A DNA stretch of 46,757 bases from NCBI GenBank assembly GCA_029976025.1, contig JARKNX010000155.1, forward strand, positions 1-46,757. The letters run 5' to 3'. The position numbers and the translations under genes were made by a program. Shown piece after piece: positions 30,592 through 40,924 of this stretch; position 1 is the first letter of the stretch; every line of letters starts with the position of its first letter. The stretch is from Aggregatilineales bacterium. GTDB lineage: Bacteria > Chloroflexota > Anaerolineae > Aggregatilineales > Ch27. The notes under the pieces are model-generated. The model worked only from the letters and a program-made list of their open reading frames with translations, was not told the origin of the DNA and searched no databases.

Positions 30592-33165
30592 TCACGCACC
30601 GGTCTGGCGACGGCCCCGGCGCAGGAATGACACGCCAGCCACTGCCAGCAGGACCAGCCCGCCGGCGATCAGCAAGCCGCCGCCCGCTGCAGAAGCGTCA
30701 GCAGGCGGGTAACCGGTATTCGGCAGGAGCGTTGGAGCGCCCGGGCCAAGGCTGATCTGGCCGGGATCGTACACGGGTCCGCCCCCGCTGCCGCCGGGCA
30801 CCCTGTCTGTATCCGATGCCTGAACCGGCGTATACGTATTCCCCGCGGAGTCCGTCCAGGTGGCCGCCGCCCGGTTAACGAGCACCGTGCCGGGGGCCAG
30901 ACCGGCGTCCACCGCCGCCGAAATCGTGATCGTGCCGCTGTTATTAGGCGCCTGCCCCGCGCCCGGCAGGAAGGCTGTAGTAGCTGGCTGCGCCGTAAGC
31001 TCGACCTCCACCCGGCCGCCGCCCACATGGCTGCACGTCCCGACCAGCGGCGCGTTAACCGCGCAGGAAGTGAACGTCATTCCCGTCGGGAGCTGGTCCA
31101 CGACCTCCGGCCCGGTCACAGGCAGGGCATCGCCAGCGCCGACATTGGTCAGCGTCAGGGTATACGTGGTCGAGCCGGGCGAAGAAACTTCCGCCACGCC
31201 GTCGGTCTTGTTCAGAACCAGCAGCGGATCGCGGCCTCCCGCGCTGCCAGCCACCGTGTCGGTGTCGGACGCCTGCCCCGGAGGATAGGCCCCGCCGCCA
31301 TCGTCAGTCCAGTTGACTGTCGCATTGTTGGTGAGCGCCATGCCGAGGGCCAGCCCGGCGTTCACTGTGGCGCCGAGGGTGAGCGTCCCGCTCGTCCCGG
31401 CCGGCAGGTAGGCCGTCGTGCCCGACTGCGCCGTGAGCTGGAATTCCACCTGACCGCCGCCCACATGGCTGCACGTCCCGACCAGCGGCGCGTTGACCGC
31501 GCAGGATGCGAACGTCATCCCCGCCGGGAGCTGATCGACTACTTCCGGCCCGGTCACCGGGACCGCGCCCGCGCCGCCGGTATTGGTCAGCGTCAGGGTG
31601 TACGTGGTCGCGCCGGGCGAATTCACCTGGGTTACGCCGTCGGTTTTGGCGATAGTCACGTTTGGCTGGGCCGTCGAGGTGCCGCTGACCGTATCGGTAT
31701 CATCGGCGGTCACAGGCGCATGGTTGTTGCCGTAGATGTCAGTCCAGTCCGCCGATGCGCTGTTGGTGAGCGTCGTGCCGTCCGCCAGGCCGGCACTCAC
31801 GCCGGCTGTGACGCTCAGCGTGCCGCTCCCGCCGCTCGGCAGGTAAGCCAGCATGCCCGCCTGAGGCCCCAGTTGAAATTCAATCCGCCCGCCGCCCACA
31901 TGGCTGCACGTCCCGACCAGCGGGGCGTTAACCGCGCAGGAGGTGAAGGTCATCCCTGCCGGGAGCTGATCGACCACTTCTGGCCCCGCGATGGGCATCG
32001 CCGCCCCCGGGCCGGTATTGGCCAGGGAGAGGGTGTAGGTTGTCGAACCGGGCGAAGTGACCGTGGTCACGCCGTCGGTCTTGGCCAGGGTGACATTGGG
32101 CAGTTGCGGCTGGTCCAGGAAGATCAACGGCCGCGACGACACCTCAAACGAGTACTGATTGTCATCACCGAGGCAGATTTGTGCCGACCACAGGCCGGCC
32201 GGCGGATTGACCATCGCATCGCCGGCCAGATCGCCCACACCATCGAAAAGGGCCATATCGCCAAATGACGGGCGGGTTGCCGACGGCGTGGTGCCCTGAT
32301 TCCAGACGGCGTTGGCGGAGTTTGTGCCGGTGATGACCGTGCCATTGGGCATGGTGTAGGTCACATTGCCAGGCGCTATCCCCAGGTCCAGATCGAAGTT
32401 GCGCATAAATACATTGGGCAGGCCGTCATCAACGAAGTAGTAGAAGATCTGACAACCCGTCGATTCGTGCTGGAAAGAGGTCCATTCAAACCCGATAGCT
32501 GACTCATCGCCGGTGCCGGCGATGCCGTCCGGTCCCAGAGCCGGGTTGAAGGCTTCCGGCGCGGTGCCGTCGCCCCCGCGCAGGCGGAAGCGCCAGGCGT
32601 TATCGTCATCGTTAGTGCTCACAGTAGCCGTGCCGTCACCAGTGGTGGTAATCAGGGTGTACAGGCCGCAGTCTACACCGGCCACCGGCGCGGCGGGCAG
32701 TGTGACCGTAGCCAGGGTATCCCAGGCGGCGTCGAACTGGCCGGAGGTATAGGTGCGCGTGGCTATAGGGGTCCCATTCGGGCTGCGCAGGGTGAAGTGC
32801 GTCGCGTCAGGTACAGGGGAGCCAAAAGGACGCTCCTCATCAATCGTCCGCCGGGTGCCGTCCGGGGCGGTAGGGTTGCCCGTCGACCAGTTACCGGCGG
32901 CATCCACAGCCGGGTCGAAGAGCTGGAACGCATACTGGACGCCGGGCGTACAGGCGATCATGATACCGATCTCATGGGGCGAATCGTCGCCGAGGGCATT
33001 AGTGCGGAAATCGCCCACACCCAGCGCCGCCATACGCCCGCTGGTTTGCACGAAAGCCGTAGTCGCGCCAGACGGAACAAGAATTTCGGCATGTGCTACG
33101 GGGAGCACAACCAGTAACAGCACCGCCACAATAACAAGAAATCGATAATACCTTGTCCCGGACAT
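30592..33165 (-). CDS. Secreted DUF11-repeat surface protein with LPXTG-like C-terminus
   Basis: The 857-residue product has a signal peptide (about residues 1-28, FLVIVAVLLLVVLPVAHA). A unique N-terminal domain covers residues 30 to 350. Three DUF11 repeats begin near residues 357, 500 and 646, each starting KTDGV and containing GPEVVDQLP and APLVGTCSHVGGG. The end has LPNTG at 814-818, a hydrophobic helix and a basic RRGRRQ tail, which is the sorting-signal layout used by sortases. DUF11 modules act as extended stalks in surface proteins. ATG 33165 follows AAAGGAG at 8 bases. No sortase gene is nearby, so cell-wall attachment is inference. The repeats are nearly identical at DNA level. Confidence 0.85.
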   Translation of the reverse strand: MSGTRYYRFLVIVAVLLLVVLPVAHAEILVPSGATTAFVQTSGRMAALGVGDFRTNALGDDSPHEIGIMIACTPGVQYAFQLFDPAVDAAGNWSTGNPTAPDGTRRTIDEERPFGSPVPDATHFTLRSPNGTPIATRTYTSGQFDAAWDTLATVTLPAAPVAGVDCGLYTLITTTGDGTATVSTNDDDNAWRFRLRGGDGTAPEAFNPALGPDGIAGTGDESAIGFEWTSFQHESTGCQIFYYFVDDGLPNVFMRNFDLDLGIAPGNVTYTMPNGTVITGTNSANAVWNQGTTPSATRPSFGDMALFDGVGDLAGDAMVNPPAGLWSAQICLGDDNQYSFEVSSRPLIFLDQPQLPNVTLAKTDGVTTVTSPGSTTYTLSLANTGPGAAMPIAGPEVVDQLPAGMTFTSCAVNAPLVGTCSHVGGGRIEFQLGPQAGMLAYLPSGGSGTLSVTAGVSAGLADGTTLTNSASADWTDIYGNNHAPVTADDTDTVSGTSTAQPNVTIAKTDGVTQVNSPGATTYTLTLTNTGGAGAVPVTGPEVVDQLPAGMTFASCAVNAPLVGTCSHVGGGQVEFQLTAQSGTTAYLPAGTSGTLTLGATVNAGLALGMALTNNATVNWTDDGGGAYPPGQASDTDTVAGSAGGRDPLLVLNKTDGVAEVSSPGSTTYTLTLTNVGAGDALPVTGPEVVDQLPTGMTFTSCAVNAPLVGTCSHVGGGRVEVELTAQPATTAFLPGAGQAPNNSGTITISAAVDAGLAPGTVLVNRAAATWTDSAGNTYTPVQASDTDRVPGGSGGGPVYDPGQISLGPGAPTLLPNTGYPPADASAAGGGLLIAGGLVLLAVAGVSFLRRGRRQTGA
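31024..31944 (-). repeat. Near-identical DNA blocks within the three DUF11 repeats
   Basis: The block beginning CACATGGCTGCACGTCCCGA is found at 31024, 31462 and 31897, spaced 438 and 435 bp. High nucleotide identity across copies indicates recent amplification or gene conversion. It could also promote copy-number change or assembly collapse. Confidence 0.85.
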
Positions 33166-33245
33166 GAGAATTTCTCCTTTGTGAAGCAAGGAAAACAGGA
33201 GAGTACTTTGCTTTTTCTCAAATTAGCATGAGATCTGCATCGGCC

Positions 33246-33254
33246 ATTATAACA
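33246..33254 (-). promoter_or_regulatory. Extended -10 promoter of the DUF11 surface protein
   Basis: On the minus strand TGTTATAAT is a consensus extended -10 box (TG, one base, TATAAT), about 80 bp before the ATG at 33165. The surrounding A+T-rich DNA is unusual for this window. Confidence 0.6.
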
Positions 33255-33420
33255 GCCCGGTTATTCAAAAGGGAGTTTACAAATCACAAATATATTGTTA
33301 TGAAATTATCATAACATTAACGAACAGACACGAAATACCTGGTAACTCGCCCGATCTCCGCGCAGCCGCGGAACATCCCGGAATGAGCGGACTCAGGCCG
33401 GGAACGGAACAGCGAGGGCA

Positions 33421-33451
33421 GAAAAAAGGCAGGGGGCTTAAGCCCCCTGCC
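33421..33451 (-). terminator. Terminator of ridA built on a 24-bp perfect palindrome
   Basis: GGCAGGGGGCTT pairs with AAGCCCCCTGCC without a mismatch (33428-33451). On the minus strand a TTTTTT run follows it directly, the classical intrinsic-terminator layout for the leftward ridA gene. The same arm appears at 21422, suggesting a repeated element. Confidence 0.85.
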
Positions 33452-33490
33452 CCCGCCCCCCCGCAGCGCTACCTCCGCCCGGCAGAAGCA

Positions 33491-33877
33491 CTACCCTTCT
33501 GCCTCAGCGATCACCTCAATCTCGACCAGGGCGCCGTAGGGTAGATCGACGTTGGGCACGGTGGAGCGAGCCGGCGGCGCATCCGGATCGAGGAATGTGC
33601 CGTAGACCTCATTCATCCCGGCGAAGTCAGACAGATTGCGCAGGAATACGGTGACCTTCACGGCGTTGCGCATGGAAGTGCCGCTGGCCTTGAGAATCCC
33701 GGCGACATTCTGCATCACCTGCTGGGTCTGCACCTTGATATCGCCCTCCACCAGCTTGCCGGTGGTCGGGTTCAGAGGGAGCTGGCCCGACGCGAAAACC
33801 AAATTGCCGACCTTCACGCCCTGGGAATACGGGCCGATGGCGGCGGGGGCATTGCCTGTCTTGACAACCTGACGCAT
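33491..33877 (-). CDS. ridA: RidA-family reactive intermediate deaminase
   Basis: The 128-residue product has the RidA pattern: APAAIGPYSQGVKVGN at the start, FASGQLPLNP, then the catalytic Arg in PPARSTVPNVDLP and the end VEIEVIAEAEG. RidA trimers hydrolyse 2-aminoacrylate and related enamines released by PLP enzymes, protecting those enzymes. ATG 33877 is chosen because AAGAGGTG precedes it and the length then equals the family norm; an open extension upstream is not conserved-looking. It is transcribed away from xpt-guaA, and a palindromic terminator follows it. Confidence 0.94.
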   Translation of the reverse strand: MRQVVKTGNAPAAIGPYSQGVKVGNLVFASGQLPLNPTTGKLVEGDIKVQTQQVMQNVAGILKASGTSMRNAVKVTVFLRNLSDFAGMNEVYGTFLDPDAPPARSTVPNVDLPYGALVEIEVIAEAEG

Positions 33878-34074
33878 CGTAGCACCTCTTTGCTGTGGTA
33901 GAACTGCATCGCTCCATACGGCTGCGGCCAACGATAGACGATCCCGCGCCGGAATGCAACCGCCGAAAGGCGAGGGACAGGATACAAGCGGCCGGCCAGA
34001 GGCCGGAAAGGGGGAACCCTACTGCCCGATCTTTTTGCAACAGTCTGCCCATAGAAGCCGCCGCCGGGCCGCGT

Positions 34075-34080
34075 TACAAT
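34075..34080 (+). promoter_or_regulatory. Putative -10 box for xpt-guaA
   Basis: TACAAT lies 42 bp before GTG 34122. The short leader leaves no room for a purine riboswitch. Confidence 0.4.
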
Positions 34081-34121
34081 CGGGCTACAGGTTTTCTGAC
34101 GGGGGAGAGGCAGGCACATCG

Positions 34122-34697
34122 GTGGAAGAACTCAAGAATCGTATTCTGGCAGAAGGGCAGCATCTGGGCAGCGGCATCCTGAAGGTGGATTCCATCCTCA
34201 ACCACCAGATGGATCCCGGGCTGATGTACCGGATGGGGGAGGAGTTTGTCCGGCGGTTCTCCGGCGTGCAGGTGGACCGCATCCTGACCGCCGAGGTGTC
34301 CGGCATCGGCCCGGCGCTGATGACCGGCCTGATCCTCGGCGTGCCCGTGGTTTACGCTCGCAAGCAAAAACCCCTGACCATGTCCGGCCCGGTCTATCTG
34401 GAGGTAGCTCCCAGCCACACTAAAGGCGGCGAGGTACTGCTGCTCGTCTCCGCCGAATTTCTGCATAAGGGCGAAAACGTGCTGGTGCTCGATGACTTCC
34501 TGGCTTCCGGGCAGACTATCGAGAAGCTGATCCGCATGGTGCAGAGCGCCCGGGCCAACCTGGTGGGCATCGCCGCCGTGATCGAAAAGACCTTCGAAGG
34601 TGGGCGGGACAGCCTGCAAAAATACGGCGTGCCGATCGAAGTCCTGGCCCGCATCACAGCCATGACCGACGACGGACACTTCACTTTCGCTGACTGA
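34122..34697 (+). CDS. xpt: Xanthine phosphoribosyltransferase
   Basis: The 191-residue product matches the Xpt family closely: [10 protein letters not shown] at the start, [10 protein letters not shown], the YARKQKPLT loop, and the PRPP-binding motif [13 protein letters not shown] near residue 120. It converts xanthine and PRPP to XMP in the cytosol. GTG 34122 is used because EELKNRI matches the usual second residue of the family and GGGGGAGAGG lies upstream. It is followed after 28 bp by guaA, whose product turns XMP into GMP, so the pair forms a salvage path from xanthine to GMP. A -10-like TACAAT lies at 34075-34080. Confidence 0.93.
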   Translation: MEELKNRILAEGQHLGSGILKVDSILNHQMDPGLMYRMGEEFVRRFSGVQVDRILTAEVSGIGPALMTGLILGVPVVYARKQKPLTMSGPVYLEVAPSHTKGGEVLLLVSAEFLHKGENVLVLDDFLASGQTIEKLIRMVQSARANLVGIAAVIEKTFEGGRDSLQKYGVPIEVLARITAMTDDGHFTFAD

Positions 34698-34725
34698 CAG
34701 ACCACCCCGGGCAGGAGGCAGAACG

Positions 34726-36282
34726 GTGTCCGATCTCAAGTATGACGGCCTGGTGATCATTGACTACGGGTCGCAGTACAGCCAGCTTATCGCCCGGCGT
34801 GTGCGCGAGCAGGGGGTCTACGCCGCCATCGTCCCCTATACGGCGGGCGCCGAAGAAGGTCTGGCGCTGAACCCGCGCGGCATCATCCTTTCCGGCGGCC
34901 CCGACAGCGCCAGCGCGCCGGATGCGCCGCGCCTGCCGGGCTGGGTCCTGAGCAGCGGACTGCCCGTGCTGGGCATCTGCTACGGCATGCAGATCCTGAC
35001 GCAGGCGCTCGGCGGCGAAGTCGGCCCGGCGGCGGAGCGCGAATACGGCCCGGCTACCATCGAGATAGACGCCTCCAGCCCGCTCTGGGCCGGTCTGGAG
35101 CGCAACCAGCCGGTGTGGATGAGCCATGGCGACCGCATTGAGACCCCTCCGCCCGGCTTCACCATCCTGGCCCATTCCGAAGGCTCCCCCTGCGCCGGGA
35201 TTGCTGACGAGCGACGCGCGCTGTACGGCGTCCAGTTCCACCCGGAAGTCACGCATACCCCGGGCGGCGGCGCCATGCTGCGCAACTTCGCCCTGAGCAT
35301 CTGCGGCTGTCCGCCGCGCTGGCAGCCAGAGGCCTTCATCGCAGGGGCGATCGCCGCTATCCGGGCGCAGGTCGGGGAGGGGCGAGTCGTGCTGGGGCTG
35401 AGCGGCGGCGTGGACTCGGCGGTGACCGCGGCCCTGCTGCGCCGGGCAATTGGCGACCGGCTGATCCCTGTTTTTGTCAACCACGGCCTGATGCGCCTGC
35501 ACGAGCCGGAGGAGATCGTAGCCGCGTTCGGGGCCATCCTGGGCCAGCAGAATCTGATTGCCGTGGACGCCACGGAGGCATTTCTCACGGCCCTGGCCGG
35601 CGTCACCGAACCGGAAGCCAAGCGGAAGATCATCGGCGAACAGTTCATCATCGCCTTTGAGGAAGCGGCCAGGCGCGCCGGCCCGCTGGAATGGCTGGCC
35701 CAGGGGACGATCTACCCCGATGTGATCGAAAGCGCCGCCGCCGGGCGCCCTGGCGCCAGCGTGATCAAGAGCCACCACAATGTTGGCGGCCTGCCGGAGC
35801 GGATGAAGGACCGCGTGGTGGAGCCGCTGCGCGATCTGTTCAAGGACGAAGTGCGTCGGATCGGCCTGGCCCTCGGCCTGCCGGAGGAGATCGTGTGGCG
35901 GCAGCCGTTCCCCGGCCCCGGCCTGGCTGTGCGCTGCCTGGGCGAGGTCACCTGGGAGCGGCTGGAGACGCTGCGGGCGGCGGACGCGATCTTCCGCGAA
36001 GAGCTGGCGGCGGCGAAGCTGCCGCGCGAGGCGGCGGCCCAGGCGTTCGCCGTGCTGCTGCCTGTGCGCACCGTCGGCGTGATGGGCGACCAGCGCACCT
36101 ACGGCGAAGTGATTGCCCTGCGCGCCGTCACCACCCAGGACTTCATGACCGCCGACTGGGCGCGCCTCCAGCACGATCTGCTGGCCCGGGTGAGCGCCCG
36201 GATTGTGAGCCAGGTGGGCGGCGTCAACCGCGTCGTATACGATATCACCTCCAAGCCGCCGGCGACTATCGAGTGGGAGTGA
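34726..36282 (+). CDS. guaA: GMP synthase (glutamine-hydrolysing)
   Basis: The 518-residue product has a class I glutamine amidotransferase domain with Cys85 (GICYGMQ), His172 and Glu174 (FHPEV). An ATP-pyrophosphatase domain with the PP-loop SGGVDS starting at residue 226 follows, then the GuaA dimerisation domain ending PPATIEWE. It amidates XMP to GMP using glutamine and ATP. GTG 34726 is preceded by AGGAGG at eight bases, which fixes the start. The preceding gene, xpt, supplies XMP, so the two are very probably one operon. Length and motifs are normal for the family. Confidence 0.97.
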   Translation: MSDLKYDGLVIIDYGSQYSQLIARRVREQGVYAAIVPYTAGAEEGLALNPRGIILSGGPDSASAPDAPRLPGWVLSSGLPVLGICYGMQILTQALGGEVGPAAEREYGPATIEIDASSPLWAGLERNQPVWMSHGDRIETPPPGFTILAHSEGSPCAGIADERRALYGVQFHPEVTHTPGGGAMLRNFALSICGCPPRWQPEAFIAGAIAAIRAQVGEGRVVLGLSGGVDSAVTAALLRRAIGDRLIPVFVNHGLMRLHEPEEIVAAFGAILGQQNLIAVDATEAFLTALAGVTEPEAKRKIIGEQFIIAFEEAARRAGPLEWLAQGTIYPDVIESAAAGRPGASVIKSHHNVGGLPERMKDRVVEPLRDLFKDEVRRIGLALGLPEEIVWRQPFPGPGLAVRCLGEVTWERLETLRAADAIFREELAAAKLPREAAAQAFAVLLPVRTVGVMGDQRTYGEVIALRAVTTQDFMTADWARLQHDLLARVSARIVSQVGGVNRVVYDITSKPPATIEWE

Positions 36283-36319
36283 GCCGGCCGCGCCTTCTTG
36301 CCGATCGGTGATACCTGTG

Positions 36320-36325
36320 CATAAT
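36320..36325 (+). promoter_or_regulatory. Putative -10 box for kbl
   Basis: CATAAT lies 49 bp before ATG 36374, after the guaA stop. No clear -35; readthrough from guaA is also possible. Confidence 0.3.
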
Positions 36326-36373
36326 AGCTGGTAGTCATTATTGAAGGATCACGGAAGGCGAGTGGACACCCCC

Positions 36374-37552
<1,179 letters not shown>

Positions 37553-37563
37553 GGCGGGCCGCC

Positions 37564-38370
37564 CTAGCTGCCGGCGCTGTCCAGCGCCCGGCGGAAGGCC
37601 CGCGCTGTGGAAAGGTCCAGCTCGCTGCTGAGCTGCATGACGACGTTCTCGCGGACCCAGATATGCCCCGGATCGGGCAGCGACCCGCCGAACAGGTAGG
37701 ACAGCCAGGCGTTGCGCGCCCCGACATCGGCGAAGATCAGCACCTGGCCGACTCCGCCGTCGAAGGCGGTGGGCAGGCTGAAGGTGATGCGTTCCGCTTC
37801 GGTGCGCGGCGCGCCGCGCCCGGCCGGGCCGGCGTTGCGCTGAATACCGGCCAGCGGCAGGTCGGCGGCCTCGAAGGCGGCCAGCACATCGTCGCCGCTG
37901 AGGGCGCCAATGAAGCTCGTCGCCGGGCTGTCTGCCGGGGCGTCCGGGTCAGCGCCGGCGCCGGGCAGGACGAAGCGCAGGTTGACCAGGTTAGTCAGGC
38001 CGATATTGAGGGCGCCCGCCGCTTGCTCGGCGTTGTCCGGACCGCGCTCCAGCAGTAGCGCCCCGATCAACAGCTCGTCGCTGGCCAGCCGGAGCTGAAG
38101 CAGCGCCTCCAGCAGGCCGGCGCAGTTGTGCAGGTCGAGCGCATCAATCGTCGCCCGCCATTCCAGCATCGCCTCGGCGGAGGGGACAGCCTGCGCCTGC
38201 AGCATATCCATCATGCCGATCAGGACTTCTGTGAGCGGGGCGTAATCTTCCGGCGTACAGGGAGGTAGAGGAGTCTCGCCGTCCGTCTGCGCCCGGACAG
38301 CGACCGGCTGGATCGCCCCCGCCGCCAGAATCAGCACCACGAATGCGCCGATCAGTATCCACCGCTGCAT
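37564..38370 (-). CDS. Secreted protein of unknown function
   Basis: The 268-residue product has a clear signal peptide (MQRWILIGAFVVLILAAGA, cleavage near VRAQ). Its mature part has two short cysteine-containing stretches (LPPCTPEDY and LHNCAGL) and many Ala, Leu, Asp and Glu residues. I recognise no known domain. Its final third (ITFSLPTAFDGGVGQVLIFAD) looks beta-rich. GGAGG precedes ATG 38370 at good spacing, so the start is firm. It converges with kbl, with only 11 bp between the stops, and is 54 bp from the end of the YfhO-like gene on the same strand, so it may be co-transcribed with it. Confidence 0.7.
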   Translation of the reverse strand: MQRWILIGAFVVLILAAGAIQPVAVRAQTDGETPLPPCTPEDYAPLTEVLIGMMDMLQAQAVPSAEAMLEWRATIDALDLHNCAGLLEALLQLRLASDELLIGALLLERGPDNAEQAAGALNIGLTNLVNLRFVLPGAGADPDAPADSPATSFIGALSGDDVLAAFEAADLPLAGIQRNAGPAGRGAPRTEAERITFSLPTAFDGGVGQVLIFADVGARNAWLSYLFGGSLPDPGHIWVRENVVMQLSSELDLSTARAFRRALDSAGS

Positions 38371-38424
38371 ACTGGTTTTCCTCCTGCCGAGTTGCCCGCC
38401 GCGCCTATTGTACCCCGCCACACC

Positions 38425-40533
38425 TCATCCTCCGATCTTCAGCCGGCCCCCTTCTCCGCCGATGGAGAAGGAGCAAAAGGCGAGGTAAGCGGCCAGCCCG
38501 ACCAGCGTCAGCAGCGTGATCGCCAGCCCGGCGGCCACGCTCAGCGGACGGAAAGCCAGCAGTACGGTATGCTCGCCCGGCTCCGGCAGGTAGATAGCGC
38601 GGAAGGCGGTGTTGGCCCGGTAGAGCGGAGCGGGCTGGCCGTCGATGGCCGCCTCCCAGCCGGGGTAAGCCGATTCGCTGAGGACCAGGTAGGCCGGGGC
38701 GGGGGTGTTAACCACCACGGCCAGCGCGTTCGGCTCGTAGACCGTGAAGAAGAGGCTGGCCCCATCCGGGCGGGCCGAATCCAGCGCCGGGCCGCCTTCC
38801 ACGTAGACGACGGCACCCGGATCCCAGCCGGCGGCGTGGACCGGCCCCCAGGCTTCTTCCGGCGTCGCCACCGGCACAGCCCGGTAAACCAGGTGAGCCA
38901 GCGGCTCTGCGCCGGTATTGAGGTAGATCGTCACGCCGGAATCGGCTTCATAGACGGGCACGAAGCTGGAGTCGCCGGGCGGCTCGTCGCTGGCAATGAT
39001 GTATTTGGCGCCCAGGAAGTTGTAGGCTGGCGATCCCCGCGCGCCGACGCCCCAGTAGAAGGCGTCATAGGCGGCCAGGGTCAGCGGATTGCTGACGCCG
39101 TAAATGTCGAACAGCGGCCCGCCGCGGAGCGCCGCCGTATCCGGCTGCCAGCGCGGCGTCGCCCCCTCAATGCGGAAGGGCGGGTCCGGCTGCGCGGACA
39201 GCCAGGCGAGCGTGTCCTCATGGGCGTAACCGGCCCGCGGGTCGGCGGGCTGGACCTCAATCCCGGCGCCGATGAGGATCAGCTCCGCCGCCACGACGAT
39301 CGCCACCCCCCATGGCAGGGCGCGCAACAGGCGGGGCGCGCTCGCCGTCCGCCGCCCAATTTCGTGCACAGCCAGGGCGGCCAGTGTCGCGCCGGCGAAG
39401 TTGAACAGCAGCACGAACCGCGCCGGGACGCGCAGGCTGCGCATCCCCGGCAGCAGATCGTAAGCCAGCCGGTGCAGCGGGAAGTGCCCGCCCAGCGCCA
39501 GCAGCAGGGCCGCCGCGCCGGCCAGCAGCAGGAAAATCGCCAGCCCGTCGCGCCGCTTCACGCCCAGGGCCGCTCCGCCGATGGCCAGCAGCAGCGCCGC
39601 CGCGCCCATCGCCCCCACCTCCACGCGCTCCCACTCCCCGTGAAAGGCGGCCGGCCCCCGGCCATAAACGCCAGGCGCGATCAGGCCGATCAGCGCCTGC
39701 GGCGGCAGGCTGTAGCGGGCGGCCTCCTCGTAGCTCAGGGTGGCGCGGGGGGTGTAGCCGGTCATCTCCAGCGTTGGCAGCAGGGTCGCCGCGCTCAGCC
39801 CGAAAGCGATCAGGCCGATCAGGAGCAGCGCCCCGGCCCCGCGCGCCGCAGCCCTGTACCGGCGGTGGCGGAGCGCGCCGCCCACCCGCCACAGACCCGC
39901 CGCGCCGGCCAGCAAGGCCGTGAAATAGGCGATCTGGGCGTGGCCGGCCAGGAGGCCCAGCGCCGCGGCAACCCCGGCGCACAGAATCCAGCGCCGCGAG
40001 CGACCCTCAGCCGGGTCGAGTCCGCGCCAGACGCCCAGAAAGGTGAGCGGCAGCCAGGCCGCCGCCGCGATCAGGTTGAGATTGCCCTGGTGTGTCACGA
40101 ACACATCGGAGAACATGAAGGCGATCGCGCCGGCTGCTGCCGCCGCCGGGCCGATCCGATCCGCGCGCCGGGCCAGCCGCAGGCAGGCGTACATGGCGAC
40201 GCCGGCCCCCCAGAGATGCAGCATGACCAGCAGCTCCAGCGCCCAGTATGGCGGGGCGTCGGTGAGCAGGGAGAGCAGCAGGTTGGGCGGGTACAACACG
40301 CTGCTCTGATTATCGGCCCAGAAGGGCGAGCCGCCGTACTGGTGCGGGTTCCACAGCGGCAGCTCGGCGGGGAGCATCCGGGCGGCGAAGGTGTAGGCCG
40401 GCCACAGGAAGGAGACCAGATCGCCGCCGCCGTAGGGCAGCCAGCCACCGCCCGCCCAGACCGGCGCGAAGAAGATCAGGGCGGTCAGTGTAATCAGAAG
40501 CAGAGCGGTCGCATCGGCGCGAAATCTTGACAT
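38425..40533 (-). CDS. YfhO-family multi-pass membrane protein
   Basis: The 702-residue product has about a dozen hydrophobic segments, mostly in residues 1-400. It carries the features of YfhO (PF09586): an early WPAYTFAARMLP and LWNPHQYGGSPFWAD, an ARFVLLFNFA segment, and a C-terminal soluble beta domain (PGWEAAIDGQPAPLYRAN, LPEPGEHTVLLAFRP). YfhO-type proteins are suspected lipid-linked-sugar glycosyltransferases or modifiers of wall polymers, but the precise reaction is unsettled. It begins at ATG 40533 and is transcribed towards the secreted protein at 37564. Confidence 0.82.
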   Translation of the reverse strand: MSRFRADATALLLITLTALIFFAPVWAGGGWLPYGGGDLVSFLWPAYTFAARMLPAELPLWNPHQYGGSPFWADNQSSVLYPPNLLLSLLTDAPPYWALELLVMLHLWGAGVAMYACLRLARRADRIGPAAAAAGAIAFMFSDVFVTHQGNLNLIAAAAWLPLTFLGVWRGLDPAEGRSRRWILCAGVAAALGLLAGHAQIAYFTALLAGAAGLWRVGGALRHRRYRAAARGAGALLLIGLIAFGLSAATLLPTLEMTGYTPRATLSYEEAARYSLPPQALIGLIAPGVYGRGPAAFHGEWERVEVGAMGAAALLLAIGGAALGVKRRDGLAIFLLLAGAAALLLALGGHFPLHRLAYDLLPGMRSLRVPARFVLLFNFAGATLAALAVHEIGRRTASAPRLLRALPWGVAIVVAAELILIGAGIEVQPADPRAGYAHEDTLAWLSAQPDPPFRIEGATPRWQPDTAALRGGPLFDIYGVSNPLTLAAYDAFYWGVGARGSPAYNFLGAKYIIASDEPPGDSSFVPVYEADSGVTIYLNTGAEPLAHLVYRAVPVATPEEAWGPVHAAGWDPGAVVYVEGGPALDSARPDGASLFFTVYEPNALAVVVNTPAPAYLVLSESAYPGWEAAIDGQPAPLYRANTAFRAIYLPEPGEHTVLLAFRPLSVAAGLAITLLTLVGLAAYLAFCSFSIGGEGGRLKIGG

Positions 40534-40568
40534 ACGCCTCCGTCATCACAGCGCGGCGCGGGCAGCAG

Positions 40569-40584
40569 CCCGATTATAATCGGG
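40569..40584. promoter_or_regulatory. 16-bp palindrome containing TATAAT
   Basis: CCCGATTATAATCGGG is a perfect palindrome, 36 bp before the YfhO-like ATG. Its centre is readable as a -10 box on both strands, so it could act as a promoter, as an operator that blocks one, or both. Confidence 0.5.
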
Positions 40585-40828
40585 AACAGGAGAAAAGCAG
40601 GCAGCCGGGAACAGGGGGCGCCTTCGCGCTGCCGGGCGGGGCGCTCGTCCGCTTCGCTCTCTCACTGTTTACTTTCCTCTGCTGCCAGCCGCTTGCCCTC
40701 CGCTCTCTGTAATTTTGCGCCGTTTTCGGCTATCCTTATCAGTGTCAGCTTAAGCTCGTCCTGAAGCGAAAGCAGCCTGTGAGCTACCAGCGATCGAGCG
40801 CCTCCCATACCCGGAAGATCATCATTGT

Positions 40829-40852
40829 CGCCCCTGCTCCGGAGCAGGGGCG
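40829..40852. repeat. 24-bp perfect palindrome (REP-like)
   Basis: CGCCCCTGCTCC followed by GGAGCAGGGGCG is fully self-complementary with no loop, in the leader of the PfkB gene. It resembles the other intergenic palindromes at 3514 and 33428 in size and perfection. Confidence 0.6.
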
Positions 40853-40924
40853 AAGCGCGGCGAAGTAGACCCCCCGTGCCGGGCACACCCCGCCCGGCAG
40901 AGCATCCACAGGAGGAATAAATCC

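Larger units (their letters stand above)
33166..33490. other. 325-bp A+T-rich intergenic region
   Basis: This gap between the DUF11 gene and ridA (both leftward) has no open frame I would call. It holds the surface-protein leader, its promoter at 33246-33254, an A+T-rich block (33270-33340, containing CATAAC and TTATGA elements) and the ridA terminator palindrome at 33428. The A+T-rich block may bind a regulator but shows no recognised operator. Confidence 0.6.
40534..40924. other. 391-bp intergenic region between divergent genes
   Basis: This gap separates the leftward YfhO-like gene from the rightward PfkB-deoC pair. Open frames here are short and have no Shine-Dalgarno. It contains two perfect palindromes, a 16-bp one centred on TATAAT (40569-40584) and a 24-bp one (40829-40852). 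I see no other RNA or gene. Confidence 0.6.

Noticed and set aside
34040..34121. A purine riboswitch upstream of xpt
   Set aside because: The leader is short and lacks the conserved junction and loop sequences of the guanine aptamer.
34681..36174. A 497-codon frame antisense to guaA
   Set aside because: guaA has complete catalytic motifs on the other strand; the antisense frame has a shadow composition.
38392..40530. A 712-codon plus-strand frame antisense to the YfhO-like gene
   Set aside because: Its translation is Arg/Gln/Gly-rich with no motif, a typical shadow of a membrane-protein gene.
40527..40712. A small plus-strand protein in the gap before the PfkB gene
   Set aside because: It lacks a ribosome-binding site, overlaps the start of the YfhO-like gene and has no recognisable features.
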